A stretch of DNA of 64,000 nt from positions 21,776-85,775 of the forward strand of contig NZ_RJPS01000009.1 in NCBI RefSeq assembly GCF_003943505.1, written 5' to 3'. The notes under the pieces are model-generated. The model worked only from the letters and a program-made list of their open reading frames with translations. It did not search any database and had not been told where the DNA came from. Within the stretch, counting starts at the first letter, position 1, and every line of letters begins with the position of its first letter. This DNA is from Streptococcus cristatus (lineage in GTDB: Bacteria; Bacillota; Bacilli; Lactobacillales; Streptococcaceae). Below are positions 8,673 through 17,555 of this stretch, piece by piece. The translations under genes were made by a program, and so were the position numbers.

Positions 8673-9671
8673 ATGAGTAGAATTTTAGATAATGAATTAA
8701 TGGGGGATGAGGAGCTAGTAGAACGTACTCTTCGTCCACAGTATTTACGAGAATATATTGGCCAAGACAAGGTCAAGGATCAGCTGAAGATTTTTATTGA
8801 AGCGGCTAAATTGCGGGATGAGGCCTTGGATCATGCCTTGCTTTTTGGACCTCCGGGTCTAGGAAAGACGACCATGGCCCTCGTCATCGCCAATGAACTC
8901 GGTGTGAATATCAAGCAGACTTCTGGCCCAGTCATTGAAAAGCCTGGTGATTTGGTTGCGATTTTAAATGATTTGGAGCCAGGTGATGTCCTTTTTATCG
9001 ATGAAATTCACCGTTTGCCCATGGCAGTAGAGGAAGTGCTCTACAGCGCCATGGAGGACTTTTACATTGACATTATGATTGGGACTGGTGAGACCAGTCG
9101 CAGCGTCCATCTGGAATTGCCGCCTTTCACGCTGATTGGAGCGACCACTCGGGCAGGCATGCTATCTAATCCTCTGCGGGCTCGTTTTGGGATTACTGGT
9201 CATATGGAGTATTATGAAGCCAGCGACCTGACGGAAATCGTCGAGCGGACGGCAGAGATTTTTGAAATGGATATTACCCACGAGGCTGCTCGAGAGTTGG
9301 CTCTTCGTAGCCGAGGCACACCGCGGATTGCCAATCGTCTGCTCAAGCGGGTGCGGGACTACGCCCAGATTATGGGGGATGGTCTGGTTGATGCTCAGAT
9401 CACAGACAAGGCCTTATCTATGCTGGACGTGGATCGAGAAGGGCTGGACTATGTGGATCAGAAAATCCTACGAACCATGATTGAAGTTTATGGTGGCGGT
9501 CCAGTGGGGCTGGGGACACTTTCAGTCAATATTGCTGAGGAGCGCGAAACGGTGGAGGACATGTATGAGCCTTACCTGATTCAGAAAGGCTTTGTCATGC
9601 GGACTCGGACTGGGCGCGTGGCGACTCGTAAAGCCTATGAGCATCTAGGATATGAGTATATGAAGGAATGA
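8673..9671 (+). CDS. ruvB: Holliday junction branch migration helicase RuvB
   Basis: A 332-residue AAA+ ATPase that drives branch migration of Holliday junctions with RuvA. Walker A is GPPGLGKTT (about residue 62), Walker B is [10 protein letters not shown] and sensor 1 is IGATTRAG; the C-terminal winged helix ends in [18 protein letters not shown]. The ATG at 8673 ([13 protein letters not shown]) is the standard N-terminus. An upstream in-frame extension passes through the promoter and is rejected. The stop overlaps the next start (ATGA). Confidence 0.97.
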   Translation: MSRILDNELMGDEELVERTLRPQYLREYIGQDKVKDQLKIFIEAAKLRDEALDHALLFGPPGLGKTTMALVIANELGVNIKQTSGPVIEKPGDLVAILNDLEPGDVLFIDEIHRLPMAVEEVLYSAMEDFYIDIMIGTGETSRSVHLELPPFTLIGATTRAGMLSNPLRARFGITGHMEYYEASDLTEIVERTAEIFEMDITHEAARELALRSRGTPRIANRLLKRVRDYAQIMGDGLVDAQITDKALSMLDVDREGLDYVDQKILRTMIEVYGGGPVGLGTLSVNIAEERETVEDMYEPYLIQKGFVMRTRTGRVATRKAYEHLGYEYMKE

Positions 9672-10243
9672 TGACCGATCTGGAGATTTTAGAGAGACTG
9701 GGTCAGGATCAGGATATCCGAGCGATTTTGGAGGTTATCCGCAGCCTAGAATTGAAGGATTCTTGGCTGGCTGCGGGCAGTATCAGAAATTTTATCTGGA
9801 ATATCTTGTCTGGCAAGTCGGGCTTTGATGCTGAAACAGATGTGGATGTCATATTCTTTGATCCAACTGTGTCCTATGAGAAAACTTTGCAGCTGGAGAT
9901 GGAGCTGAGAAAAGCTTTTCCCGCTTATTCTTGGGAGCTAAAAAATCAAGTTTATATGCATATTCATAGTCCCAACACCCGGCCCTATACTAGCTCGAAA
10001 GATGCCATGAGCAAGTATCCTGAGTGCTGCACGGCTATCGGTCTTCGATTGCTGGAAAATGACAAGCTAGAGCTTTTTGCGCCCTATGGCTTGGCAGATA
10101 TTCGAGCATTTCAGGTGCGGCCGACACCACATTTTTTGGCGGATGCAGAGCGAAAGAAGCTTTATATGGAAAGACTTAGCAAGAAAAACTGGCAGGCTAA
10201 ATGGCCACAATTAAGTTTTGAAACTCTTTCTGAAGAAAAGTAA
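9668..10243 (+). CDS. Nucleotidyltransferase-like protein (DUF925/COG3575 type)
   Basis: A 191-residue protein with a nucleotidyltransferase-fold signature: GSIRNFIWN near residue 37 and the acidic pair in TDVDVIFFD near residue 57. Members of this family are annotated only as nucleotidyltransferase family proteins; no substrate is established. The gene overlaps ruvB by four bases; ATG codons at 9668 and 9671 are both possible starts. It is followed by a hairpin ending in TTTTT before the next promoter. Confidence 0.75.
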   Translation: MMTDLEILERLGQDQDIRAILEVIRSLELKDSWLAAGSIRNFIWNILSGKSGFDAETDVDVIFFDPTVSYEKTLQLEMELRKAFPAYSWELKNQVYMHIHSPNTRPYTSSKDAMSKYPECCTAIGLRLLENDKLELFAPYGLADIRAFQVRPTPHFLADAERKKLYMERLSKKNWQAKWPQLSFETLSEEK

Positions 10244-10317
10244 AGTTGAATCTGGTGCAAGCTAGATTGAGTGGCTTACCGCCTAAATGACCTGCACTCT
10301 GAAACTCAGACACAAAA

Positions 10318-10342
10318 GCTAACGGCATAATTAGCGGTTTTT
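10318..10342 (+). terminator. Terminator after the nucleotidyltransferase gene
   Basis: GCTAA (10318-10322) pairs with TTAGC (10331-10335), with GG and five T following. Stem short, so efficiency is uncertain. Confidence 0.5.
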
Positions 10343-10402
10343 CAGAGCCTGCTTCCGCTGTCACAGAATAATCAAGAAAGCTCCACAGTTTTCTTTTTAT
10401 TC

Positions 10403-10417
10403 TGGTATAATAGATCT
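10403..10417 (+). promoter_or_regulatory. Extended -10 promoter giving a leaderless phosphatase mRNA
   Basis: TGG-TATAAT (10403-10411) is followed by AGATCT and then ATG at 10418. No Shine-Dalgarno sequence can be placed in six bases, so the mRNA should start at the start codon. Confidence 0.75.
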
Positions 10418-10840
10418 ATGAAGAAAATTGTATTTGTTTGTTTAGGAAATATCTGTCGCAGTCCGATGGCAGAGTTTGTAATGAAAAGTCTGACCGATGA
10501 CCTACACATCGAGAGTCGAGCGACATCTAGTTGGGAACATGGCAACCCTATACATCAGGGGACTCAGGCTATTTTTAAGAAACATGCGATTTCTTATGAC
10601 AAAGGAAAAAGTTCTCAGCAGATTTCAGCGCAAGATTTTGCAGAATTTGACTATATCATCGGCATGGATGAAGCCAATATTCGAGATTTGAAGAAAATGG
10701 CGCCAGTGGATTGTCAGGATAAAATCTACCAGTTTGCTGATCTCGGTGTGCCGGATCCTTGGTACACAGGTGATTTCGATGAGACTTATGACCTGATTTT
10801 GGCTGGTTGCCACAAGTGGCTAGAGCGCTTAAATGGATGA
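10418..10840 (+). CDS. Low-molecular-weight protein-tyrosine phosphatase
   Basis: A 140-residue LMW-PTP. The phosphate-binding loop is CLGNICRS, with Cys8 the nucleophile and Arg14 the phosphate ligand. The general acid aspartate lies in VPDPWYTGDFDETYD (about residue 113). In streptococci this gene sits between ruvB and a MORN/acyltransferase pair. Possible roles are dephosphorylation of tyrosine-phosphorylated capsule regulators or other proteins. It appears to be the first gene of an operon with the next two (spacing 3 bases, then an 11-base overlap). Confidence 0.93.
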   Translation: MKKIVFVCLGNICRSPMAEFVMKSLTDDLHIESRATSSWEHGNPIHQGTQAIFKKHAISYDKGKSSQQISAQDFAEFDYIIGMDEANIRDLKKMAPVDCQDKIYQFADLGVPDPWYTGDFDETYDLILAGCHKWLERLNG

Positions 10841-10843
10841 AAA

Positions 10844-11257
10844 ATGGATAAAATAAAAGAATTTTACGATAAATATAAAATCTATCTGACCCGTCAGAAT
10901 CTAGAAATCTTGGCTGTGACGGTAATTGCATTGTCAGCAATTTTAGTGTTTACCTCTAATATCCCTGGTAAGGGTGTGCTGACGCTGGATCAAGGTAAGA
11001 TAAAATATGAGGGCAGTCTAGTTCACGGAAAGATGAACGGCGAAGGTACCCTGACTTTTAAAAATGGGGATAGCTATAAAGGGCATTTCAAAAATGGGAC
11101 TTTTGATGGTAAGGGTACTTTTACATCGAAGGCTGGTTGGAAATATGAAGGTGAATTTGCCAACGGTCAGGCCAATGGTAAAGGAAAACTGAAGACAGAA
11201 AGTAATGTCGTCTATGAAGGAACGTTCAAGCAAGGAATTTATCAAAATGCGCATTAG
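10844..11257 (+). CDS. Membrane-anchored MORN-repeat protein
   Basis: A 137-residue protein: a basic N-terminus, one membrane helix (about residues 20-42) and then four MORN-type repeats, three full (YEGSLVHGKMNGEGTLTF, YKGHFKNGTFDGKGTF, YEGEFANGQANGKGKL) and one partial. With one helix and a short basic N-terminus, the repeats are predicted to lie outside. It starts three bases after the phosphatase stop and overlaps the acyltransferase gene by 11 bases, a conserved streptococcal order. Its role is unknown; a scaffold for the acyltransferase is a guess from co-translation. Confidence 0.85.
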   Translation: MDKIKEFYDKYKIYLTRQNLEILAVTVIALSAILVFTSNIPGKGVLTLDQGKIKYEGSLVHGKMNGEGTLTFKNGDSYKGHFKNGTFDGKGTFTSKAGWKYEGEFANGQANGKGKLKTESNVVYEGTFKQGIYQNAH

Positions 11258-13061
11258 ATGGTTTTCACTGGTTCGGATTACTGGACTGGTCTTGGTGTTA
11301 CTCTATCATTACTTTCAGGGAGTTTTTCCTGGAGGTTTTATTGGAGTGGACATCTTTTTCACTTTTTCAGGATTTTTGATTACTTCATTATTGATTGATG
11401 AGTTTACAAGAAGTCGGACGATTGATATTATGGGCTTTCTGAAACGGCGCTTTTATCGTATCGTTCCTCCGCTCGTTTTTATGATTTTGATCATCATGCC
11501 CTTTACTTTATTGATCCGTCGGGACTTTGTAGCAGGTATCGGGACGCAGATTGCAGCTGCTCTGGGCTTTGTGACCAATTTTTATGAAATGATGTCGGGT
11601 GGCAGTTATGAAAGCCAGTTTGTACCGCATTTGCTGGTTCACACTTGGAGCTTGGCACTGGAAGTGCATTACTATATCCTCTGGGGCTTGGCTGCTTGGG
11701 GTATTAGTAAGATCAGCAAGTCAGTTGCTCAGTATCGGGGGCTGATTTCTCTGAGTTCGGCTGCTCTATTTTTGTTCAGCTTCTTGGCTATGTTTATCGG
11801 AGCCTTTTTTAGCAAGAATTACTCCAATATTTATTTCTCAAGCCTGACCCACGTCTTTCCTTTCTTTGCGGGAACGGTGCTAGCGACTTTCTCTGGAGTC
11901 GGAAATGTGGGTGTTCAGATGAAGAAACTGGAAGAAAAGGTCGAAGTCAAGCAAGTCTTGATGGCTCTAGCTGGCAGTTTTATTCTTCTCATCTTGCTCA
12001 GCTTTATTTTGAAGTTTGACAGCTTGTGGACTTATTTATTTGGTTTCTTGATTTCAACGCTCCTGGCTTGTGTCATGATAGCAGCAACCCGTATCTTGCA
12101 CGATAAATTGCCAAATATAAAGGAACCTGGCCTTCTCAATTTTGTTGCAGATACTAGCTATGGTGTCTACCTCTTCCATTGGCCTTTTTACATCATTTTT
12201 AGTCAATTGATGGGCAATGGTGGAGCCGTCCTTTTAACTACAATCTTGAGTTTTGGCTTCGCAGCTCTTTCATTCTATGTGTTAGAGCCGACTTTGGCAG
12301 GGCGGAAGCCTCAGATTTTAGGCAAGGAGATGGATTTAAGCTCCATCACCAAGCCGATTTTCTACAGTTTCATTCCGCTGACATTTATCTTGCTTATTAT
12401 CACCATCACAGCTCCGTCTGTTGGTGCCTTTGAGGAAAGCCTGATTGTCAATTCTTTGAACCAATCCGATACGAAAATGCAGACAACCCGTAAGCACGCA
12501 GACCAAAAAACTGCGACAAATTATAACGTGGCAGAGGGAACGACTGTTATCGGTGATTCTGTCACTTTGCGCTCCGCTGAATGGATCCAAGAGGCTATAC
12601 CTGACGCTCAAGTCGATGCAGTGGTTAGCCGTAATTTAGTGTCTGGTTTGGAATTTTTCAAGAACGATATTGCTAACCAAACACTGCTTCAAAACGTCGT
12701 TTTGGCATTGGGAACCAATCCGGTTGACAATTATGAAGAATTGCTGGATCAGTATATAGAGCTCTTGCCAAAAGGCCATCGCTTGATTTTAGTCACGCCA
12801 TATGATGGCCGGACAGCCAATGATCCAAGTAGTATTCCTGTTAAGATGCGCCAATACGAACTTGAACTTGCTAAGAAATACGATTTTGTATATGTAGCAG
12901 ACTGGTATCAGGTCGCGATTAATAATCCGCAGATTTGGATTGGAACAGACTATGTCCATTATGGGGCAGATTCAGAGTCAATGGCAGAGGGGGGTAAACT
13001 CTACTCTAACATGTTGAAAGAAGCCTTGGCTGCCGCTTCAAGTGGCAGTGTTAAGCCATAA
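11247..13061 (+). CDS. OatA/Adr-like membrane O-acyltransferase with SGNH domain
   Basis: A 604-residue two-part enzyme. Residues 1-390 form the acyltransferase-3 membrane domain of about ten to eleven helices (early His in VLLYHYF, then GGFIGVDIFFTFSGFLIT). Residues 430-604 form an extracytoplasmic SGNH hydrolase-like domain with GDSV, ALGTN and the Asp/His pair in DYVHYG. Such proteins O-acetylate MurNAc of peptidoglycan and give lysozyme resistance, or acetylate other envelope polymers. The start at 11247 (MRIRWFSLVRITG) has AAGGA upstream; a longer frame would overlap the MORN gene further. A terminator follows at 13066. Confidence 0.88.
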   Translation: MRIRWFSLVRITGLVLVLLYHYFQGVFPGGFIGVDIFFTFSGFLITSLLIDEFTRSRTIDIMGFLKRRFYRIVPPLVFMILIIMPFTLLIRRDFVAGIGTQIAAALGFVTNFYEMMSGGSYESQFVPHLLVHTWSLALEVHYYILWGLAAWGISKISKSVAQYRGLISLSSAALFLFSFLAMFIGAFFSKNYSNIYFSSLTHVFPFFAGTVLATFSGVGNVGVQMKKLEEKVEVKQVLMALAGSFILLILLSFILKFDSLWTYLFGFLISTLLACVMIAATRILHDKLPNIKEPGLLNFVADTSYGVYLFHWPFYIIFSQLMGNGGAVLLTTILSFGFAALSFYVLEPTLAGRKPQILGKEMDLSSITKPIFYSFIPLTFILLIITITAPSVGAFEESLIVNSLNQSDTKMQTTRKHADQKTATNYNVAEGTTVIGDSVTLRSAEWIQEAIPDAQVDAVVSRNLVSGLEFFKNDIANQTLLQNVVLALGTNPVDNYEELLDQYIELLPKGHRLILVTPYDGRTANDPSSIPVKMRQYELELAKKYDFVYVADWYQVAINNPQIWIGTDYVHYGADSESMAEGGKLYSNMLKEALAAASSGSVKP

Positions 13062-13065
13062 AACT

Positions 13066-13095
13066 AGCTCGGTTATTTAGCCGAGCTCATTTTAT
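13066..13095 (+). terminator. Terminator after the acyltransferase gene
   Basis: AGCTCGG (13066-13072) and CCGAGCT (13081-13087) form the stem; CATTTTAT follows. Confidence 0.75.
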
Positions 13096-13103
13096 AACAA
13101 AAA

Positions 13104-13117
13104 AGAAAGCGCTAACA
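13104..13117 (+). promoter_or_regulatory. cre-like site upstream of adhE
   Basis: AGAAAGCGCTAACA matches the CcpA cre consensus closely. It lies about 120 bases upstream of the adhE -35, so it could act as a distant site or on readthrough; CcpA control of adhE is known in streptococci. Confidence 0.55.
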
Positions 13118-13238
13118 CATTTTTAGAGAAAAGTATGTGAAATTTTCGAAAATAATATGGAGACTTTTGTAAAAAAGCCTGAAATATCAGTGTTTAAAAA
13201 ATAATCCATAAAAAGTTTGTGAACTTTTGTTGAAAGTG

Positions 13239-13290
13239 TTTACAAATTTGTGGGAATAGAGTATAATTATATTGTGAAATAATTAACAAA
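13239..13290 (+). promoter_or_regulatory. adhE promoter overlapped by a Rex operator
   Basis: -35 TTTACA (13239-13244) and -10 TATAAT (13262-13267) are 17 bases apart. TTGTGAAATAATTAACAAA (13272-13290) matches the Rex consensus TTGTGAA-N4-TTCACAA closely and covers the expected start site, so NADH-sensing Rex should repress until the NADH/NAD ratio rises. An additional TTGTGAA half site lies at 13217-13223. Confidence 0.8.
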
Positions 13291-13339
13291 GGTTAAAGTC
13301 TTCATTTAACCTTTTGGCAGAAACCATTGGAGGACTATA

Positions 13340-15994
13340 ATGGCTGATAAGAAGAAAATTGTTGAACAAGAAGATAAAGTGCTAGCGGCTGAAAAACATG
13401 TTGACGAGCTTGTGCAAAAAGGTCTCCTAGCTCTTGAAGAAATGAGAAAACTAAATCAAGAGCAAGTAGATTACATCGTAGCAAAAGCTTCAGTTGCAGC
13501 TCTTGATGCGCACGGGATCCTTGCTCAACATGCAGTTGAAGAAACTGGTCGCGGTGTATTTGAAGACAAGGCAACGAAAAACCTTTTTGCCTGTGAGCAC
13601 GTTGTCAACAATATGCGCGGTGTTAAAACTGCTGGTGTTATCGAAGATGATCCTGTTACTGGTTTGACTAAGATTGCTGAGCCTGTCGGAGTTGTTTGTG
13701 GTATCACTCCAACGACTAACCCAACATCAACAGCAATTTTCAAAGCATTGATTGCCTTGAAGACACGTAACCCAATCGTTTTTGCCTTCCACCCATCTGC
13801 TCAAGAATCATCTGCTCACGCAGCGCAAATCGTTCGTGACGCAGCTATCGCAGCTGGCGCACCAGAAAACTGTGTGCAATGGATTACAGAACCATCTATG
13901 GAAGCAACAGCAGCTTTGATGAACCATGATGGTATTGCAACAATCCTTGCAACTGGTGGTAATGCCATGGTTAAGGCTGCCTACTCTTGCGGAAAACCAG
14001 CTCTTGGGGTTGGTGCCGGAAACGTACCAGCTTACATCGAAAAATCTGCTGACCTTCGCCAAGCAGCTCATGATATCGTAATGTCTAAATCATTTGACAA
14101 TGGTATGGTCTGCGCATCTGAGCAAGCGGTGATTATTGACAAGGAAGTTTATGACGAATTTGTAGAGGAATTCAAGTCATACCACACTTATTTTGTAAAC
14201 AAAAAAGAAAAAGCTCTTCTTGAAGAATTCTGCTTTGGCGCTAAAGCAAACAGCAAAAACTGTGCTGGTGCTAAACTAAACGCAAGCATCGTTGGTAAGC
14301 CAGCTGCATGGATTGCAGAACAAGCAGGCTTTAAAGTACCAGAAGGTACAAACATTTTGGCTGCAGAATGTGCGGAAGTAGGTCCAAATGAGCCATTGAC
14401 TCGCGAAAAACTTTCACCAGTGATCGCTGTCTTGAAAGCTGAAGATAGAGAAGACGGTCTTAAAAAAGCTCGTCAAATGGTTGAATTTAACGGACTTGGT
14501 CACTCAGCAGCTATCCATACAAAAGACGACGCTCTTGCTAAACGCTTTGGTACTGAAATCAAAGCTATGCGGATCATCTGGAACTCTCCATCTACTTTCG
14601 GTGGTATCGGGGACGTATATAATGCCTTCATTCCATCCTTGACACTTGGATGTGGTTCATACGGACGCAATTCAGTTGGTGATAATGTGAGCGCTATTAA
14701 CCTTCTAAACATCAAGAAAGTAGGGAAACGTAGAAATAATATGCAATGGTTTAAAGTTCCTTCAAAAATTTACTTCGAGCGCAACTCTATCCAATACCTT
14801 CAAACATGTGAAGATATTGAACGCGTTATGATCGTTACTGATAAATCTATCGAAAAGCTTGGCTTTGTTCAACGTGTGATCGATCAATTGAACGCACGTA
14901 GCAACCGTGTCACTATCCAAGTCTTCTCAGATGTTGAACCAGATCCAGACATCACAACTGTAGAACGTGGTGCTGAAGTGATGAAAGCATTTGAACCAGA
15001 CACAATCATTGCTCTTGGTGGTGGTTCTCCAATGGACGCGGCTAAAGTAATGTGGCTCTTCTACGAGCAACCAGAAATCGACTTCCGTGACTTGGTTCAA
15101 AAATTCATGGATATCCGTAAACGTGCCTTCCGCTTCCCATCACTTGGTAAGAAAGCGAAGTACATCGGTATCCCAACGACTTCAGGTACAGGTTCAGAAG
15201 TAACACCGTTTGCCGTTATCTCTGACAAGAAAAACAACCGCAAATACCCATTGGCTGACTACTCATTGACACCAACTATTGCGATTGTTGACCCTGCTTT
15301 GGTTGAATCCGTTCCAGACTTTATCGCTGCTGATACTGGTATGGACGTCTTGACTCATGCGACTGAAGCCTATACTTCAAACTTCGCTAACGACTACACA
15401 GACGGTATTGCGCTTCAAACAATCAAACTTGTCTTTGAATGGTTGGAAAAATCTGTTAAGACAGCTGACCCAGAAGCACGTGAGAAAATGCATAATGCGT
15501 CTACAATGGCAGGTATGGCCTTTGCCAATGCCTTCCTTGGTATGAGCCACTCAATGGCCCACAAGATCGGTGGTGTTCACCACACTGTTCACGGACGTAC
15601 AAACGCAATCTTGCTTCCATACGTCATCCGTTACAATGGTACTCGTCCATCTAAGACTACTACATGGCCTAAATACAACTACTGGAAAGCTGATGAGAAA
15701 TTCCAAGACATCGCGAAAATGCTTGGTTTGCCTCACTCAACTCCAGAAGAAGCAGTTGAAGCATACGCTAAAGCTGTTTACGAACTTGGTGTTGCAGTAG
15801 GTATCAAGATGAACTTCAAAGACCAAGGAATCGATGAAAAAGCTTGGAAAGACAGCTTGCATGAAATCGCTTTACTTGCTTATGAAGATCAATGTTCACC
15901 TGCAAACCCACGCTTGCCAATGGTAGCTGACATGGAAGAAATCATGGCAGATGCCTACTATGGTTACGGAGAACGTCCAGGACGTCGTAAATAA
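13340..15994 (+). CDS. adhE: Bifunctional acetaldehyde-CoA/alcohol dehydrogenase AdhE
   Basis: An 884-residue fusion enzyme that reduces acetyl-CoA to ethanol and regenerates two NAD+ in mixed-acid fermentation. The N-terminal aldehyde dehydrogenase half (about 1-440) has the catalytic Cys in DNGMVCASEQAV. The C-terminal iron alcohol dehydrogenase half (about 450-884) has IALGGGSPMDAAK for NAD binding and the iron ligands in SHSMAHKIGGVHHTVHG. Length matches the family and both active sites look intact. Codon use is that of a highly expressed gene (GGT, CGT, AAC). Start fixed by TGGAGGACTATA. Confidence 0.97.
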   Translation: MADKKKIVEQEDKVLAAEKHVDELVQKGLLALEEMRKLNQEQVDYIVAKASVAALDAHGILAQHAVEETGRGVFEDKATKNLFACEHVVNNMRGVKTAGVIEDDPVTGLTKIAEPVGVVCGITPTTNPTSTAIFKALIALKTRNPIVFAFHPSAQESSAHAAQIVRDAAIAAGAPENCVQWITEPSMEATAALMNHDGIATILATGGNAMVKAAYSCGKPALGVGAGNVPAYIEKSADLRQAAHDIVMSKSFDNGMVCASEQAVIIDKEVYDEFVEEFKSYHTYFVNKKEKALLEEFCFGAKANSKNCAGAKLNASIVGKPAAWIAEQAGFKVPEGTNILAAECAEVGPNEPLTREKLSPVIAVLKAEDREDGLKKARQMVEFNGLGHSAAIHTKDDALAKRFGTEIKAMRIIWNSPSTFGGIGDVYNAFIPSLTLGCGSYGRNSVGDNVSAINLLNIKKVGKRRNNMQWFKVPSKIYFERNSIQYLQTCEDIERVMIVTDKSIEKLGFVQRVIDQLNARSNRVTIQVFSDVEPDPDITTVERGAEVMKAFEPDTIIALGGGSPMDAAKVMWLFYEQPEIDFRDLVQKFMDIRKRAFRFPSLGKKAKYIGIPTTSGTGSEVTPFAVISDKKNNRKYPLADYSLTPTIAIVDPALVESVPDFIAADTGMDVLTHATEAYTSNFANDYTDGIALQTIKLVFEWLEKSVKTADPEAREKMHNASTMAGMAFANAFLGMSHSMAHKIGGVHHTVHGRTNAILLPYVIRYNGTRPSKTTTWPKYNYWKADEKFQDIAKMLGLPHSTPEEAVEAYAKAVYELGVAVGIKMNFKDQGIDEKAWKDSLHEIALLAYEDQCSPANPRLPMVADMEEIMADAYYGYGERPGRRK

Positions 15995-16011
15995 TATAGT
16001 TATCAACCACA

Positions 16012-16187
16012 GAGAGTGGGACAGAAATCGGTAATTCGTTAGAATTCGATTTCGTCGTCCCACCTCCGCACAGTTGAGTAGTGCTGTAAAAGCTGATGAA
16101 ATCAGCGTAGTAGAGCCCATTCAACCACTGCGTCTTGCTCGACAATCCAAAGACAATTGAGAGGCTAGGACTTTTGTCCCAGACTCT
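16012..16187. repeat. Dispersed 175-bp multi-hairpin repeat, copy A2
   Basis: Same orientation as A1 and differing from it at only a few positions. It starts 17 bases after the adhE stop and its right-hand hairpin, followed by CTTTTTT, probably serves as the adhE terminator. Short reading frames inside it (such as one spelling CGGGTTKSNSNELPIS on the minus strand) recur in all copies and are not taken as genes. Confidence 0.9.
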
Positions 16188-16190
16188 TTT

Positions 16191-16220
16191 TTGGCGTGAT
16201 TGGAGGAATTTTGATATAAT
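16191..16220 (+). promoter_or_regulatory. Promoter of the ComR-like regulator gene
   Basis: TTGGCG (16191-16196) and TATAAT (16215-16220, preceded by TTTGA) are 18 bases apart. The 5' leader is about 55 bases and AT-rich. Confidence 0.55.
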
Positions 16221-16281
16221 AAAAACAGAAAACTTTGATAATTAAATTATTTTTTTCAAATAATAATGAGGGTTTTGGTTG

Positions 16282-17196
16282 ATGAATGATGTTGGTAAAA
16301 GAATAGAGGAGTTACGCAAAAAGAAAGGTTTGAGCCGTCCGGCCTTTTGTGATGATGAGTCTGGTTTGTCTGTCCGCCAGCTGGCACGTATCGAAAAAGG
16401 TGAGTTTCACCCTTCTCTGAAAACTCTGGAGCATATCGCAGAAAAATTGGAGATTCCAGCCTATATCCTCATGCCTGACTATCAAGAGTTGCCAGAGCGT
16501 TATAAGGAAATCAAATACTTTCTCCTCCACCATCCCGACTATGGGGATAAGGAGCTGCAAGAACAAAAAGATGAGTATTTCGATGAAATCTTTGAGGACT
16601 TTTATGACAATCTTCCAAGAGATGAGCAGATAATGGTAGATTGCTTGCAGGCCATTGATCAGGTGCGGGCAGGTCAAAATTCATTATATGGTCAAGGTGT
16701 GTTGGAGAATAATTCTGACAATTTAGTCGATATAGAGCTGTTTCAAACTAGTACATTATTGAAATTAAGACTTTATTTTCTCTGTGCATTAATGGATGGA
16801 TTGAATTCGGGTTTTATAAAAGAAACTACCCAAGAAGAAATTATTCTTCTATTTAAAAAGCTATGTCTTCAAATAGAAGAAACTGAATTAGAAGATTTAT
16901 ATTTATTACGGGATGCTTTATTTGCAGCGTTGTGCTGTTTGGAGATTGTTGGGGAGTTCTCCTACTTTAAGATGGCAGTAGATAAGTTAAATCATATTAT
17001 GAATAGGACTCGAGATTTTCAAAAGAAACCATTGATTTTAATGGTCGAGTGGAAATATTACATTCAATGTGATTTTTATGAGGCAAATCGTAAGTATCAA
17101 GAGGCGAAAATGGTGGCTCAAATATTTGGAAACGAGGAATTGATAACAAGCCTTGATAGAGAATGGCAGAAAGATATAAAAAAATATATTCAATAA
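16282..17196 (+). CDS. ComR/ScuR-like XRE-family pheromone-responsive regulator
   Basis: A 304-residue protein with an N-terminal XRE helix-turn-helix (residues 1-65; LSVRQLARIEKGEFHPSL closely resembles the ComR segment LTVRQLIRIEKGESLPSL) and a long helical C-terminal region of TPR type, as in ComR and other RRNPP regulators that bind imported peptides. ATG 16282 (MNDVGKRIEELRKK) is preferred over the TTG one codon earlier. Downstream lie two promoters with GACA-N4-TGTC boxes, the ComR-box core, and a 16-codon ORF ending in WWG. This suggests a stand-alone ComRS-type quorum circuit controlling the neighbouring peptide genes. It is not the sigX circuit by any direct evidence here; a paralog such as ScuR or SarF is the best comparison. 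Confidence 0.8.
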   Translation: MNDVGKRIEELRKKKGLSRPAFCDDESGLSVRQLARIEKGEFHPSLKTLEHIAEKLEIPAYILMPDYQELPERYKEIKYFLLHHPDYGDKELQEQKDEYFDEIFEDFYDNLPRDEQIMVDCLQAIDQVRAGQNSLYGQGVLENNSDNLVDIELFQTSTLLKLRLYFLCALMDGLNSGFIKETTQEEIILLFKKLCLQIEETELEDLYLLRDALFAALCCLEIVGEFSYFKMAVDKLNHIMNRTRDFQKKPLILMVEWKYYIQCDFYEANRKYQEAKMVAQIFGNEELITSLDREWQKDIKKYIQ

Positions 17197-17311
17197 TTTG
17201 TGAATAGTGGCAGAAATGTCCTGATATACTAAAGTTTTTGGCAAGATTTGATATTCTTGTCAATTTTTTTTATTTTGTTCGGATTTTACTATCTATTTAT
17301 TAAAAAAATAG

Positions 17312-17354
17312 TGACATTTCTGTCATTGGTGATTTTTTGTTGCGCTGATATAAT
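17312..17354 (+). promoter_or_regulatory. ComR-like box and promoter 1 (peptide/transport operon)
   Basis: TGACATTTCTGTCA (17312-17325) is a perfect palindrome containing GACA-N4-TGTC. A T-tract follows and -10 TATAAT lies at 17349-17354, 24 bases after the box core. No -35 is evident, as expected for an activated promoter. The 55 bases from 17313 match promoter 2 at 50 positions. Confidence 0.78.
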
Positions 17355-17390
17355 TATTCTTGTAAATAAGACATCAGGAAGGGAATGATA

Positions 17391-17543
17391 ATGTGTGAAA
17401 AAGTTATTGACGTACAAAATATTAGTAAAAAATTTGGAAAATCTAGTGCTTTACAAGATGTGTCCTTTTCGATTAGTAAAGGTGAAATATTTGGATTTTT
17501 AGGTCCATCTGGTTCGGGAAAAACAACAATGATTAGTAAATAA
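17391..17543 (+). pseudogene. Truncated ABC transporter ATPase, cut off after Walker A
   Basis: An open frame of 50 codons starting MCEKVIDVQNISKKFG and reaching the Walker A motif GPSGSGKTT, then MISK and stop. A complete ABC-2 type ATPase needs about 200 further residues (Q-loop, LSGGQ signature, Walker B, H-loop); none are present downstream. The break occurs at the boundary to the next ribosome binding site, which suggests a clean deletion that removed the rest of the ATPase and probably its permease. A free Walker A peptide of this size cannot hydrolyse ATP. It is the first gene after promoter 1. Confidence 0.8.
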
Positions 17544-17555
17544 AGGAGTGAATTA

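Noticed and set aside
15942..16145. Minus-strand frame of about 67 codons (CGGGTTKSNSNELPISVPLS) and its counterpart at 41290-41496
   Set aside because: It recurs inside every copy of repeat A, has no ribosome binding site and follows the repeat rather than any protein family; such frames are often mis-annotated.
17209..17220. Inverted GGCAGAAATGTC resembling a third ComR-like box
   Set aside because: One mismatch to the core, and no -10 at the 24-base distance on the minus strand pointing to a gene; kept only as a side note.
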